A stretch of 64,000 bases of DNA from an uncultured Bacteroidota bacterium (GCA_937928385.1 CALEZD010000124.1:1-64000); one strand, 5' to 3'; positions 43,431 to 53,462 are shown, numbered from the stretch's first letter. Numbers and translations: made by a program. Notes: generated by a model from the sequence alone, not told the origin.

Positions 43431-44408
43431 ATGGAAGAGCGGATCCACATACTGATAGCGAAAAAGCTGACGGGAGAAGCGAGTGCAGAAGAATTGCGTG
43501 AGCTGAGAACATGGGCGGCAAATGGTGACAACCGGGCTGCCCTTGAGGATACTGAGCGCATGTGGCGGGATAGCGATAGCCTGCTGTCAGGGCCAAAATT
43601 TGATAAGGGCGCAGCCTGGGGAAAAATCAATGCAAGCATTAACTCAGCTACTCAGTCGCCTGTCAAAGGCAGGATAATAGCTTTTCCGGCATGGACAAAA
43701 GCAGCAATAGCCGCAGCTGCTGTACTGGTTATAGGTTTTTTTGTGATAATAGGTGTAAACAAGACCGGGAATGTAACCGTAGTGGCTGATGCAGGCGACA
43801 AACAGGTGACTTTGCCCGATAATTCAGTGGTTACCCTGAAGCAAGGAGGGATACTGGCTTACCACAAGTCTTTTAACGAAGAGAACCGTGATATTGTATT
43901 ACAGGGCGAAGCGTTTTTTGAAGTGGCTCGTAACGAACAAAAGCCTTTCATTATTAACGCCGAGGATGTTTCTGTAAAAGTATTGGGGACTTCTTTTTAC
44001 GTAAAAAGCGGCAAGACAGCCTATGTAGCGGTAGTAACAGGTAAAGTGCAAATGTCCATGAGTAAAGATACAGCCCGTAAGCTGATATTAACCCCGGGTG
44101 AAACCGGCCAACTGAAGGGCGATGCGCTGGCTGAAGATGCAACTGATGTGTACGACCTGATGTATTGGAAAACAGGAAACCTTAATTTTACAGGCGTTCC
44201 CCTGGCGGAGGTAGCGGCGAGGCTGGATAAAATATTTTCAGAATCAGTGCGTTTATCTGATGTAATGCCTGCCGATGCACGTAGCCAGGTGGTGAACATA
44301 ACTTTTAACCGGCAAACATTGGAAGAAATGCTGAAGGAACTGTGTCTTGTAACACAATGCACACTACAGCAAGATGGTAACAATTATATTATAGCGCCCC
44401 TGCAGTGA
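43431..44408 (+). CDS. FecR-family anti-sigma factor
   Basis: 325 residues. N-terminal cytoplasmic helical part (ILIAKKLTGEASAEELRELRTWA), one transmembrane helix at ~85-105 (AIAAAAVLVIGFFVIIGV), then the periplasmic FecR domain (VTLPDNSVVTLKQGGILAYHKSF ... LQGEAFFEVARNEQKPF ... VKVLGTSFYVKSG ... VVTGKVQMS) and a C-terminal STN-like segment (LAEVAARLDKIF). Holds the ECF sigma until the TonB receptor signals. Its stop overlaps the receptor's GTG start (GTGA). Confidence 0.94.
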   Translation: MEERIHILIAKKLTGEASAEELRELRTWAANGDNRAALEDTERMWRDSDSLLSGPKFDKGAAWGKINASINSATQSPVKGRIIAFPAWTKAAIAAAAVLVIGFFVIIGVNKTGNVTVVADAGDKQVTLPDNSVVTLKQGGILAYHKSFNEENRDIVLQGEAFFEVARNEQKPFIINAEDVSVKVLGTSFYVKSGKTAYVAVVTGKVQMSMSKDTARKLILTPGETGQLKGDALAEDATDVYDLMYWKTGNLNFTGVPLAEVAARLDKIFSESVRLSDVMPADARSQVVNITFNRQTLEEMLKELCLVTQCTLQQDGNNYIIAPLQ

Positions 44409-46972
44409 TAAAGTATATACTTTGCTTTGCTATTTTATTGATTAGTTTTTTTGAGCCGGGCAGTTGCCCGGCTCAGGTGCGTGGGTGGTTGTCTCAACCA
44501 TACCAACCCGTAAGTAAGTCGGCGACAATCAAAGATTTCCTTTCAGAAATGAAGGAAAAGGGCATTCCGCTTTCCTACAGCGAAGCCTATATACAACCCG
44601 GCAAGAACATTACGATGCGGGGTGTGGAACAAACGGTACAGGATGTGCTGAATACCTTGTTTGCCGGGCAAAATCTCATCTTCATTGAAAAAGACGATAA
44701 AATATTGATTGTGCCCAAAGAGCAATATGGTGCAGCGCAATCACGCGGGCATTACCGCACTATCAATGGTTTTATTAAAGAAGCTGGAAGTAATGAAGTG
44801 CTGGTATCGGCGAGTGTGTATGCGCCGGGTACGGGTTATGGTACCGTTACCAATAGTTATGGTTATTATAGCCTCGTGTTGCCATCCAGCATTCGCACCC
44901 TGGTGTACTCTTATATTGGCTACAAAGCGGACACAATTGACCTGCTTGCAACAGACCGCAGAGATGTAGCACTGAACAGGGATGATGTGATGGATGAAGT
45001 ATTGGTGTCTGCGGATAAAGAAAGCAGTCCGGAACACCTGCACATGACTGCAGCAGACATCCAGGCGCGCCCTGTGGTGCTGGGCGAAAATGATGTAATG
45101 CGGGCTTTGCAATACCAGGCGGGCGTACAGGTGGGTATCGACGGGTCGAGCCAGGTATTAGTACGTGGTGGCGACCCGGGCCAGAACCTGAACCTGCTGG
45201 ACGGCGTACCCCTGTATTATGTAGACCATTTTTTCGGCCTTACCTCGGTGTATAATTCAGATGCGGTGAAGTCAGTAGATTTTCACAAAGGTGCGTTTCC
45301 TGCAAGGTATGGAGGCCGGTTATCGTCTATTATTGACGTGACCACCCGAGATGGCAGCCTGGAAAAATGGGGTGGACAGTTCAGCATGGGGCTGGTAAAA
45401 AGCAGCCTGAACCTGGAGGGCCCGATTATCAAAAACAAATCATCCATTATGCTATCTGCCCGGCGCACATGGGTAGATGCCTTCTGGAAACCATTTACCA
45501 AAGACCCCAGCTTCAATTTTTACGACATTAACGGCAAGGCAAATTATATACTGAACGAAAACAACAGGCTGTATATAAGCTTTTATAAAGGCAGGGATAA
45601 AATCAAGTCGAAAGTAGATGACGGCTCTATCAGCACGCAGTGGGGCAATACCATCGGCTCCGTCAAATGGAATTCGGTATTAAGCCCGAAGCTGTTCGTC
45701 AACAATATACTTACCTACAGCCGGTTCAAATACCAGTTAGATGATACCAGGCAGGTGATACAATACGGCACCATATCCAACAGCGCAGACTACACAGGTA
45801 CCTCTACTATCAACGAATTTACCCAGAAGATACAGGCTAACTGGAACCTGAATGCCAGCCATCAAATAGAGCTAGGTGAAAAATATTCTTATTCTGTTTT
45901 CGTGCCTGTATCTCTTGAGTCGCAATCTATCTATACCCAAGCGGGATTGGCTGCACCTATCTCTACAGAATTTGCTACACATGAGGTCACTCTCTTTGCT
46001 GAAGACAATATTACCATCAATGAAAAATGGCTGATACGCCCGGGTATACACTGGGCTACATGGTTTAACAGAGATTTCAGCTACTCTGCTTTGCAGCCCA
46101 GGTTTTATGCTGCTTTCAGTATCACCCCAAATCATGTACTGCACGGCTCATTCACGCAAATGACACAATACCTGCATTTGGTGAATAATAATTCTTACGG
46201 ACTGCCTACGGATTTCTGGATACCCAGCACCAGCATTATTGAACCCGAAGAATCGCTGATGGGCACATTGGGTTATAAAGGCACGCCGGGTAAAAACTTT
46301 GAGTACAATATTGATTTCTATTACAAAGACATTACAGGTGTCACCATGTATAATTTGGGCAAAGACCTGTTTGATAATACCATACAGTGGGAGGATAAGA
46401 TAATACAAGGCAGGGGGTGGAGTTACGGAACTGAAATATCTTCTGAAAAGAAAATGGGTTCCTTTACAGCCGCATTTGCGTATACTCTATCGTGGACGTG
46501 GCGCAAGTTTGCACAACTGAACAATGGCGTAGCCTTCCCTTACCGCTATGACAGGCGGCACAATTTTAAAGCATCGTTGGTGTACCAGCGTAAAAAGTTT
46601 GAAGGTGCAGCCAGCTGGACCTACATGAGCGGAGAGGCCATCACCTTACCCGACCAGGTGTATCCGGATTTTGACCGCAACCTGATGATAGACCCCGGCT
46701 CGTCATATTACAGCAGCAACTACACATACAATTATACCGGCTGGAATAACTACAGGCTGCCACCGATACACAGACTCGACCTGGGTTTCAAATTCAAAAA
46801 GCAAAAACGCAGGTCGCAGCGCGAATGGGGCATCGGCGTGTTCAATGCTTATGCGAATAAGAATGTGATGCTGGTTCAATTGGAACAGGACATTAACACA
46901 CAGCAGTTCAACCTGCAAGCATTCAGTTTTTTGCAGTTTATACCCTACCTCACCTACAAATTGATTTTTTGA
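44405..46972 (+). CDS. TonB-dependent receptor with STN signalling domain
   Basis: 855 residues. GTG start overlapping the FecR stop. Signal peptide, STN domain (~40-100: LSEMKEKGIPLSYSEAYI ... VLNTLFAGQNL), carboxypeptidase-regulatory-like domain (TINGFIKEAGSNEVLVSASVY ... NSYGYYSL), plug (VMRALQYQAGVQVG, VLVRGGDPGQNLNLLDGVPLY) and a 22-strand barrel ending in the aromatic LTYKLIF. The STN domain passes the ligand-bound signal to FecR. It is followed by a DUF4249 lipoprotein, the usual partner of this receptor type. Substrate unknown. Confidence 0.94.
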   Translation: MIKYILCFAILLISFFEPGSCPAQVRGWLSQPYQPVSKSATIKDFLSEMKEKGIPLSYSEAYIQPGKNITMRGVEQTVQDVLNTLFAGQNLIFIEKDDKILIVPKEQYGAAQSRGHYRTINGFIKEAGSNEVLVSASVYAPGTGYGTVTNSYGYYSLVLPSSIRTLVYSYIGYKADTIDLLATDRRDVALNRDDVMDEVLVSADKESSPEHLHMTAADIQARPVVLGENDVMRALQYQAGVQVGIDGSSQVLVRGGDPGQNLNLLDGVPLYYVDHFFGLTSVYNSDAVKSVDFHKGAFPARYGGRLSSIIDVTTRDGSLEKWGGQFSMGLVKSSLNLEGPIIKNKSSIMLSARRTWVDAFWKPFTKDPSFNFYDINGKANYILNENNRLYISFYKGRDKIKSKVDDGSISTQWGNTIGSVKWNSVLSPKLFVNNILTYSRFKYQLDDTRQVIQYGTISNSADYTGTSTINEFTQKIQANWNLNASHQIELGEKYSYSVFVPVSLESQSIYTQAGLAAPISTEFATHEVTLFAEDNITINEKWLIRPGIHWATWFNRDFSYSALQPRFYAAFSITPNHVLHGSFTQMTQYLHLVNNNSYGLPTDFWIPSTSIIEPEESLMGTLGYKGTPGKNFEYNIDFYYKDITGVTMYNLGKDLFDNTIQWEDKIIQGRGWSYGTEISSEKKMGSFTAAFAYTLSWTWRKFAQLNNGVAFPYRYDRRHNFKASLVYQRKKFEGAASWTYMSGEAITLPDQVYPDFDRNLMIDPGSSYYSSNYTYNYTGWNNYRLPPIHRLDLGFKFKKQKRRSQREWGIGVFNAYANKNVMLVQLEQDINTQQFNLQAFSFLQFIPYLTYKLIF

Positions 46973-46973
46973 T

Positions 46974-48029
46974 ATGAATAATGTGATGAAACATATCATA
47001 ACTGGTTTGTTGTTGGGAACAATAGCGCTGGCGGCTTGCACCAAAAAGCTGGAGCTGCCGGATATACCCTATGAAAAGAAAATGACGTTGATTGCAGAGT
47101 TGATAGCCAATGATAGTTTTTATGTAAGGGCCGGGCAAAGCGTACCGCTTGCCAAAAATTCTACATTGTATTTCGATATGCTGCAAAACATGAAACTGGT
47201 AGTAGAGCCCGCCGGATTGCCCGTTTTTTCTCTTACAGAATACGCTGAAGAGTTCACAGGACAAACATATACTCTTCCATTTGCCTCTGTGCAGAAAGTA
47301 ACTGCCAATACTACATACACCATTACAGCTTCACATGCTGACGTGGGAACTGCTAAGGCGCAAATAACTATCCCGGCCCCATTTACAGCATCAGTAAAGG
47401 ATACTGCACATATACAGTATTCTTCATCAAACGCTATACAGGCCGACATAACTATCAACGATGATGCCGGTGGGGAACATTATTACGTGATAGAAGTATT
47501 GAAACAAATCGTCAGTATCAGGAACTTGTTTTACCATAACAACCAGTGGCTGGACGTAAGCGTACCCTCGTACAAAATAACCTACGACAGCCTTGTTGCA
47601 GCAGGGGTACAGGTACAGAAACAATCTGATACGATATTTCACAGAGCGTACACCCGACAGGGCGTTTATTCCAACGACCCTAATACGGAAAATGTAAAAG
47701 ATGGCGACATCTTTGCCATGAATAAACGGATACTGCTCAAAGACAATTATTTCAACGGGCAAAACTATACTACAAGGGTTATAATACGCAATACGGTGAG
47801 TGAATATGAAGAAGAAGCCCGTAAAGGTGTGGTTCATATCATGGTTAAATCTGTACCCAAAGAATATTTTGAATTCCTGAAAGCCTACGAACAATACGAC
47901 CCTTCAGTCGGGTTCAATTCGCTGGCCCCGCCGGTAAAGCTTACGGGTAACGTACAGAACGGTCTGGGTATGGTGGGTGCAGCCTACGAGGTGCGTTTCA
48001 GCTATTGGTTCGACACCTGGGGTTTTTAG
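46974..48029 (+). CDS. DUF4249-family lipoprotein
   Basis: 351 residues. Lipobox IALAACTKK (Cys22). DUF4249 features: LELPDIPYEKKMTLIAELIANDSFYVRAGQSVPL pattern, several beta strands and a C-terminal KLTGNVQNGLGMVGA. Members always sit beside TonB receptors in Bacteroidota and are thought to be surface lipoproteins that cap or feed the receptor, as SusD does for SusC. Begins 1 base after the receptor stop. Confidence 0.88.
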   Translation: MNNVMKHIITGLLLGTIALAACTKKLELPDIPYEKKMTLIAELIANDSFYVRAGQSVPLAKNSTLYFDMLQNMKLVVEPAGLPVFSLTEYAEEFTGQTYTLPFASVQKVTANTTYTITASHADVGTAKAQITIPAPFTASVKDTAHIQYSSSNAIQADITINDDAGGEHYYVIEVLKQIVSIRNLFYHNNQWLDVSVPSYKITYDSLVAAGVQVQKQSDTIFHRAYTRQGVYSNDPNTENVKDGDIFAMNKRILLKDNYFNGQNYTTRVIIRNTVSEYEEEARKGVVHIMVKSVPKEYFEFLKAYEQYDPSVGFNSLAPPVKLTGNVQNGLGMVGAAYEVRFSYWFDTWGF

Positions 48030-48101
48030 CTTTTTTAGTGATTGCATATAGGGGTAATCCTGTTATTGTGCGTTTTGATAATGTTATTAAACGCATAAAG
48101 C

Positions 48102-50405
48102 ATGACCAAAATAAAATTCATTCTATTGCTGATAGCCACCGTAAGCTGTTTTGTAACCGGGGCGCAGAACATTACAGTAAGTGGCTATATTTCTGAAGCA
48201 GGCAGTGGGGAGCGGCTGATAGGTGCCACGGTATTTATTCCCGGCAGAAATATAGGCACCACCACCAACGCCTATGGATTCTATTCTATCACTCTTCCTG
48301 CCGACTCATTTACACTCCGCTATTCTTATATCGGCTACCAGTCGCAGGTAAAACAAATCAATGGCAAAGGCAGCCAACAGGTGAATATTGAGATGAAGCA
48401 GGATAAGGGGTTGGATGAAGTGGTGATTACTTCGCAGAAGGATGCTATCCAATCGCGCACACAAATGAGTAGTATAGAACTGCCCATACAGACCATAAAA
48501 TCGCTGCCTGCATTCCTGGGAGAGGTGGATGTGATGCGTGCTATTCAATTGCTGCCCGGTATACAAGCGGGTAACGAAGGTTCTACCGGTATATATGTTC
48601 GTGGTGGCGGCCCGGATCAAAACCTGATACTTTTAGATGGTGTACCTGTATACAATGCCAGCCACCTGTTTGGCTTTTTCAGCGTATTCAATGCCGATGC
48701 GATACGTAGTGTGGAAGTGATAAAAGGAGGCTTCCCGGCACGGTATGGCGGCAGGTTATCTTCTGTAGTGGATATCAATATGAAAGAAGGCAATAAAGAA
48801 AAATTGCACGGAGAAGGCGGTATAGGCCTGATTGCATCCAGGCTGACACTGGAAGGCCCGATACAGAAGGGCAAGTCTTCTTTTATGATTTCAGGCCGCA
48901 GGACATATTATGACCTGATAGCCAAACCCTTTATGCGAGGTGCAGTAAAAGGCGGTTACTATTTCTACGACTTGAATGGTAAAGCCAACTTCCAGCTGGG
49001 CAAGAAGGACCACCTGTACCTCAGCGGATATTTCGGTAACGATAAATTTTACGCAAAACAATCGCAAAATAGCAACGGGCTGCTTAATACGGATTTTCGC
49101 ACTAGCCTGCAATGGGGCAATGCTACAGCTGTGGGCCGTTGGAACCATGAATTCACACCAAAGCTCTTTGGTAACCTGACCACCTATTACAGCAGGTACA
49201 GGTTCATGGTATCTGCCCAAACAAAGAGTCAATTGGCAGGCAGCAACGAAGAATATTTATTAAAGTACAGTTCAGGCATCAACGACAAGGCTGTAAAATA
49301 TGATTTTGACTACCTGCCCGGTGCCAATCATTATATAAAAGCCGGAGTAGGATTCGTAGCTCATACCTACAAGCCCGGTGCGCAACAAACGAAAATCAGG
49401 AGCGTACTGGCCAACCAGGATACAACTATTGGTGTGGAAGACATTCATGCCAGTGAGCTTGATGCCTATATAGAAGATGATATACGCATATCATCACGTT
49501 TTAAAACGAACATCGGTCTGCACTGGACAGGGTTTTCTGTCAGGAACCAGTTTTATCACTCTATACAACCTCGTGTAGCAGCACGTTATTTACTTACAGA
49601 TGAGCTGAGTGCGAAAGCATCTTTCGTGCAGATGAACCAGTTTATACACTTGCTTACTAATTCCTCGCTTGGCCTGCCTACCGACCTGTGGGTGCCTGTT
49701 ACGGATAAGGTACCTGTGCAAAAGTCTTATCAATATGCTGCGGGTATGGCATACACCCATCGTACAGGTATAGAGGTAAGTGTAGAAGGTTATTACAAGA
49801 CAATGGATAATATCATCGAATACAAGGAAGGTGCCAGCTTCTTTAATACAGCTACCAACTGGGAAGATAAAATAGAAATAGGCAAAGGCTGGAGCTACGG
49901 CGGAGAATTGTTTGTGCAGAAAAAGAAAGGGCGTTTTACAGGCCTGATGGGTTATACGCTTTCATGGACCAACAGGCAGTTTGATAACCTGAACATGGGC
50001 AAAATATATCCATACCGCTACGACCGCAGGCACGACTTTAAAATCGCGGGTATCTACAGCCTCACAGACAGGATTGAGCTAAGCGCTGAATGGCTGTATG
50101 GCACCGGTAATGCTATTACGTTGCCGGTAGCATATCATAAGGGGTTGGAAGGTGATGAAGTACTGGTATATGGCGAACGCAACGGCTTCAGGATGCCCGC
50201 CTATCACAGGGGAGATGTGAGCATAAAGTTTTCTAAACAAAAGAAAAACTGGGAGCGTGCCTGGGTAGTAGGCGTATACAATGTGTATAACCGCCGCAAT
50301 CCTTTCTATGTGTACAGCAGTACCAACAGCAGCGGAAACAATGTATTCAAGCAGATGAGCTTGTTCCCTATCATACCATCTATCACTTATCAGTTCAAAT
50401 TTTAA
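48102..50405 (+). CDS. TonB-dependent receptor without STN domain
   Basis: 767 residues. Signal peptide, then carboxypeptidase-regulatory-like domain (ITVSGYISEAGSGERLIGATVF ... NAYGFYSITLP), plug (VDVMRAIQLLPGIQAGNEG, IYVRGGGPDQNLILLDGVPVY) and barrel ending TYQFKF. It is a paralogue of the receptor upstream (same plug and SWTWRKF/SWTNRQF strand and YRYDRRH motif) but lacks the STN domain, so it cannot signal to FecR directly. Probably cotranscribed. Confidence 0.94.
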   Translation: MTKIKFILLLIATVSCFVTGAQNITVSGYISEAGSGERLIGATVFIPGRNIGTTTNAYGFYSITLPADSFTLRYSYIGYQSQVKQINGKGSQQVNIEMKQDKGLDEVVITSQKDAIQSRTQMSSIELPIQTIKSLPAFLGEVDVMRAIQLLPGIQAGNEGSTGIYVRGGGPDQNLILLDGVPVYNASHLFGFFSVFNADAIRSVEVIKGGFPARYGGRLSSVVDINMKEGNKEKLHGEGGIGLIASRLTLEGPIQKGKSSFMISGRRTYYDLIAKPFMRGAVKGGYYFYDLNGKANFQLGKKDHLYLSGYFGNDKFYAKQSQNSNGLLNTDFRTSLQWGNATAVGRWNHEFTPKLFGNLTTYYSRYRFMVSAQTKSQLAGSNEEYLLKYSSGINDKAVKYDFDYLPGANHYIKAGVGFVAHTYKPGAQQTKIRSVLANQDTTIGVEDIHASELDAYIEDDIRISSRFKTNIGLHWTGFSVRNQFYHSIQPRVAARYLLTDELSAKASFVQMNQFIHLLTNSSLGLPTDLWVPVTDKVPVQKSYQYAAGMAYTHRTGIEVSVEGYYKTMDNIIEYKEGASFFNTATNWEDKIEIGKGWSYGGELFVQKKKGRFTGLMGYTLSWTNRQFDNLNMGKIYPYRYDRRHDFKIAGIYSLTDRIELSAEWLYGTGNAITLPVAYHKGLEGDEVLVYGERNGFRMPAYHRGDVSIKFSKQKKNWERAWVVGVYNVYNRRNPFYVYSSTNSSGNNVFKQMSLFPIIPSITYQFKF

Positions 50406-50423
50406 ACAAAAAAATAAGACAGT

Positions 50424-51338
50424 ATGAAACTGAATATAATAGCCATAATAGCAGGCGCTTTACTACTTGCATCATGCGAAAAAGAAATAATAGTAGATGT
50501 GCCTCCGCATGAACCAAAACTCACAATCAACTCTGTCACTTATACAGGTGATACTATTAACGTCGTGTTGGGCAAAAGCATAGATGTGTTGAAGCACAAA
50601 TATGGCACCGACTTAACGTTACAAAATGCAGTCGTTCAACTACAGGCAGGAGATAAAGCAGCGGTTACTATGAAATACGATAATACATCAGGTATGTATA
50701 TATCAGATATGGTGGCGGAGCCGGGTATAGCATATAGTGTAAAGGCCATCGCACCGGGGTTTAAGGACGTGTCAGCAACTACACGCGCACCTGGTATTGT
50801 TAAAATACAATCGCTGCAGAGAATAAAAGATGTGCGGCTGGATATAGACGGCAATACACAGGACGAACTAAGGCTTACATTTGACGACCCTGCCGGTGAA
50901 AAGAACTATTATATAGTCATCATTAGCGCATCTTATATGGTCAATAACTATGAGGAAACTGCCTATTCAGGCTGCGTCAATACGTCCGACCCGTCAGTAG
51001 AAACCCTGTACGACGAATCTATTGACCAGAATACCTGTATAGAAAGTAATGGGATATTCCTGCGCGATGAATTGTTTGACGGTAAGCGCAAAGAGCTCAG
51101 GCTGTTTGTGCGCAGCACAGACTTGCAGGCTGTGGAGATGCCGGGATTAGGCATGGTGTATCCCACTGTCGAGATACAGCATGTAACGGAGGAGTATTTC
51201 AGGTATATCAAATCATCCCGCTATGCTGCTATCAACAGCGGTAATCCCTTTGCAGAACCATCTAATGTGTACACCAATATCAAAGACGGTTTTGGCATAT
51301 TCAGTGTCTCTCATTCTGAAGTGATGGAGATAAAATGA
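50424..51338 (+). CDS. DUF4249-family lipoprotein, second copy
   Basis: 304 residues. Lipobox LLLASCEKE (Cys18). DUF4249 pattern: DVPPHEPKLTINSVTYTGDTINVVLGKSIDVL, a Cys pair in a loop (YSGCVN / NTCIESNG) that may form a disulfide, and VYTNIKDGFGIF near the end. Partner of the receptor upstream. A terminator follows. Confidence 0.86.
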   Translation: MKLNIIAIIAGALLLASCEKEIIVDVPPHEPKLTINSVTYTGDTINVVLGKSIDVLKHKYGTDLTLQNAVVQLQAGDKAAVTMKYDNTSGMYISDMVAEPGIAYSVKAIAPGFKDVSATTRAPGIVKIQSLQRIKDVRLDIDGNTQDELRLTFDDPAGEKNYYIVIISASYMVNNYEETAYSGCVNTSDPSVETLYDESIDQNTCIESNGIFLRDELFDGKRKELRLFVRSTDLQAVEMPGLGMVYPTVEIQHVTEEYFRYIKSSRYAAINSGNPFAEPSNVYTNIKDGFGIFSVSHSEVMEIK

Positions 51339-51360
51339 GAAAAGTGGATTATGTGTATAT

Positions 51361-51386
51361 AGCGGGTGCGTGGGCACCCGCTTTTC
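51361..51386 (+). terminator. terminator of the second receptor pair
   Basis: AGCGGGTGC / GCACCCGCT with short loop, then TTTCTTTTT. Confidence 0.85.
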
Positions 51387-51461
51387 TTTTTGTGGTAATT
51401 GAATTTACTCCATGTCCGAATATCATCGCATCTTTGCAAAATAATCAGCATTAATATAGCT

Positions 51462-52985
51462 ATGGGTAATATGAAAGGGCCGCTCACCAGTCACCCCGTC
51501 ACGGATAATTTCAAAGAGTGGAGCATGCAGGTGGATGGGCGCAAATTTTTACAACAGCTGGCACGGCATGCCTACAGGATATGCAATTACGATGCTGTAG
51601 CCGATAACTACGATATATTTCATCATTACTTTGGCAAAACGGGCGTGATACACTTTGCCGTTAAAGCCAGCGCCGAGCCGCATATCCTCAAAACGCTTAT
51701 TGCCAAAGGTTCAGGATTTGAGATAGCTACCTATAGCGAACTGCGCCTGTTGATAGAAAGCGGTTTGTCCAAAGAAGATATAGGCACTAAAGTAAACTTT
51801 GGCCAGACACAGAAGGAGCGCCTGGATATACGTAAAGCCCTGGCTGATGGCGTACGCAACTTTGCCACCGACAATGTGCATGACATTCGCATCATAGCTG
51901 AAGAGGCGTTTAAACTACGTATGGATAAATCTGCTATCAGGATGCAGATACGCCTGTTCAACAGCGATAGTGATACATCGGGCGAAGGTTATTCCCAGTC
52001 TTTTAACCGTCGCTATGGTGTGGATAATGAGCAGGCCGTGCAACTGGCCCGCAACATTACAGAGCGTGGCATGACACTGACGGGTTTTACCTTTCACCCC
52101 GGCAGCGATTCCAACAACCCACATCTGTGGGATTATGGTGTACGCAATGCTGCTATACTTACCCGCAGGCTAAAGGAGGAGTTGGGTATTGAAGTAACTG
52201 AACTGAACCTAAGCGGTGGCTTTGACCCCGCTATACATATTGAGCAATACAGTAAACATATATTGCCATTAGTAGATAAAATATACCAAGAAGAAAAGGC
52301 AGCACATCCGCTTAGAATAGACACTGAACCCGGGCGCTGGCTGGTGGCTAATGCTGAGGTGCTGATAGGCAAAGTATCCAACGTCAAGATTAATAAAGAC
52401 GGTACACGTATCGTTACCATGACAACAGGTGTGTCAGAAAATGGAACGCTTACCGATTTGGGCCTGGATTTTGATTTCTTTATACTGGAAGATGGCAAAG
52501 CCCGCAAGCTGGAAAAACGGGACGACATTCGTGGCAACCTGCATGGCCGCGCCTGTGCCGACTTTGATGTAATGGCGGAACATGCACCTATCCCCGATGA
52601 GCTGCACCCCGATAATCCTATAGCCGATGATGTGTTTGTTGTAATACATGGTGCCGGGGCATATTCGCACTATATGGAGCGCAACTTCTGGTGCGGCATT
52701 ACCCCGCCTATGAAGATGAATTACGATGACTTTAAAAACTGCATCACGCACGAAAAATATTACCAGGTGGCATTGGTCAATTCCTATGCAGAACGCTCGG
52801 GACTGCCGTTAAAAAATGCCATGACATTCATTACCCGTGATACAAATAAAAAGCTGGGAGAAATAAAAGGTTCGGAGATAGCACGGATATTAGATAATCC
52901 TCAACTGCTGAACAAACTGGGCTTGCATATCCTCACCAGCGTGGCAGAGTTTGTGCAGGACCACCCTGCTGAAAAAGAAAACTAA
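51462..52985 (+). CDS. fold III PLP-dependent decarboxylase (Orn/DAP/Arg type)
   Basis: 507 residues. Alanine-racemase-like barrel with the PLP lysine in HFAVKASAEPHIL, a GFEIATYSEL motif, the phosphate-binding LNLSGGFDPA, EPGRWLVANAEVLIG, and the beta-domain motif HGRACADFDVM (position of the CxSxD/CDGxD specificity loop, where Asp would touch the substrate amine). Longer than plain DAP decarboxylase (~400-420 residues) because of inserts in both domains. Substrate cannot be fixed from sequence; carboxynorspermidine- or arginine-type enzymes are alternatives. Start ATG 51462; an in-frame TTG lies upstream near the previous terminator. Confidence 0.82.
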   Translation: MGNMKGPLTSHPVTDNFKEWSMQVDGRKFLQQLARHAYRICNYDAVADNYDIFHHYFGKTGVIHFAVKASAEPHILKTLIAKGSGFEIATYSELRLLIESGLSKEDIGTKVNFGQTQKERLDIRKALADGVRNFATDNVHDIRIIAEEAFKLRMDKSAIRMQIRLFNSDSDTSGEGYSQSFNRRYGVDNEQAVQLARNITERGMTLTGFTFHPGSDSNNPHLWDYGVRNAAILTRRLKEELGIEVTELNLSGGFDPAIHIEQYSKHILPLVDKIYQEEKAAHPLRIDTEPGRWLVANAEVLIGKVSNVKINKDGTRIVTMTTGVSENGTLTDLGLDFDFFILEDGKARKLEKRDDIRGNLHGRACADFDVMAEHAPIPDELHPDNPIADDVFVVIHGAGAYSHYMERNFWCGITPPMKMNYDDFKNCITHEKYYQVALVNSYAERSGLPLKNAMTFITRDTNKKLGEIKGSEIARILDNPQLLNKLGLHILTSVAEFVQDHPAEKEN

Positions 52986-53225
52986 CTACTGTAATGTGCA
53001 GTACACAAAGAAATAATGCTCTTTGGCGATATTGATTTCTGATTCAGCACATTCTTTAGCAGCATTCTTGCTATTGGTTGCACGTACTGATATGAGTAAA
53101 GTATCAGCCTGCTCGTATTCATCCAGGTAGGCGCATCCGCAGTTGTAATACTTCTTTTTGCAGGAAGAAGCAACTATAACAAATGCTGTTGCTATGCACA
53201 ATATATAAGTTATTCCACCGCGCAT
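52986..53225 (-). CDS. tiny Cys-rich lipoprotein, paralogue A
   Basis: 79 residues. Lipobox VASSCKKK (Cys22). The ~57-residue mature part has YYNCGCAYLD near the start, NAAKECAE in the middle and a final YCTLQ. The same order of cysteines (C-x-C, E-C, C) is found in the neighbouring gene, whose 3' end overlaps its start by 16 bases. No known family; two disulfides are likely. The stop is directly adjacent to the convergent PLP decarboxylase stop. Confidence 0.7.
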   Translation of the reverse strand: MRGGITYILCIATAFVIVASSCKKKYYNCGCAYLDEYEQADTLLISVRATNSKNAAKECAESEINIAKEHYFFVYCTLQ

Positions 53226-53425
53226 TGTACATTTTTATATTGAGGGTTGCCGCTCAGGGCCAGGCTCTTTTGCTTGCATTCAAATGCCGCTGACTCTTTC
53301 TTGCCGGTTTCTATTTTGTACGTAGCTATTTCTTTCTCGCCGTCTTTGCAGGTACAGGTATAGCTGTTGTCTCCGCAGGCGGATAGTATAATAGTGATGA
53401 TTAATAATGTAGTAGTTCTGAACAT
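53210..53425 (-). CDS. tiny Cys-rich lipoprotein, paralogue B
   Basis: 71 residues. Lipobox IILSACGDN (Cys17). Mature part: YTCTCKDGEKEIATYKIET, SAAFECKQKSL, YKNVQCAVE, the same cysteine plan as paralogue A, and a Y-x-C-x-C opening. It precedes and overlaps paralogue A by 16 bases, so they are cotranscribed. Function unknown. Confidence 0.7.
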   Translation of the reverse strand: MFRTTTLLIITIILSACGDNSYTCTCKDGEKEIATYKIETGKKESAAFECKQKSLALSGNPQYKNVQCAVE

Positions 53426-53441
53426 GCAGCTAAAATAAACA

Positions 53442-53462
53442 AAGCGGGTGAAAACCCGCCTT
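53442..53462 (-). terminator. terminator of the S24 repressor gene
   Basis: On the minus strand AAGGCGGGT / ACCCGCTT hairpin with TTTC loop, followed by TGTTTATTTT. Confidence 0.7.
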
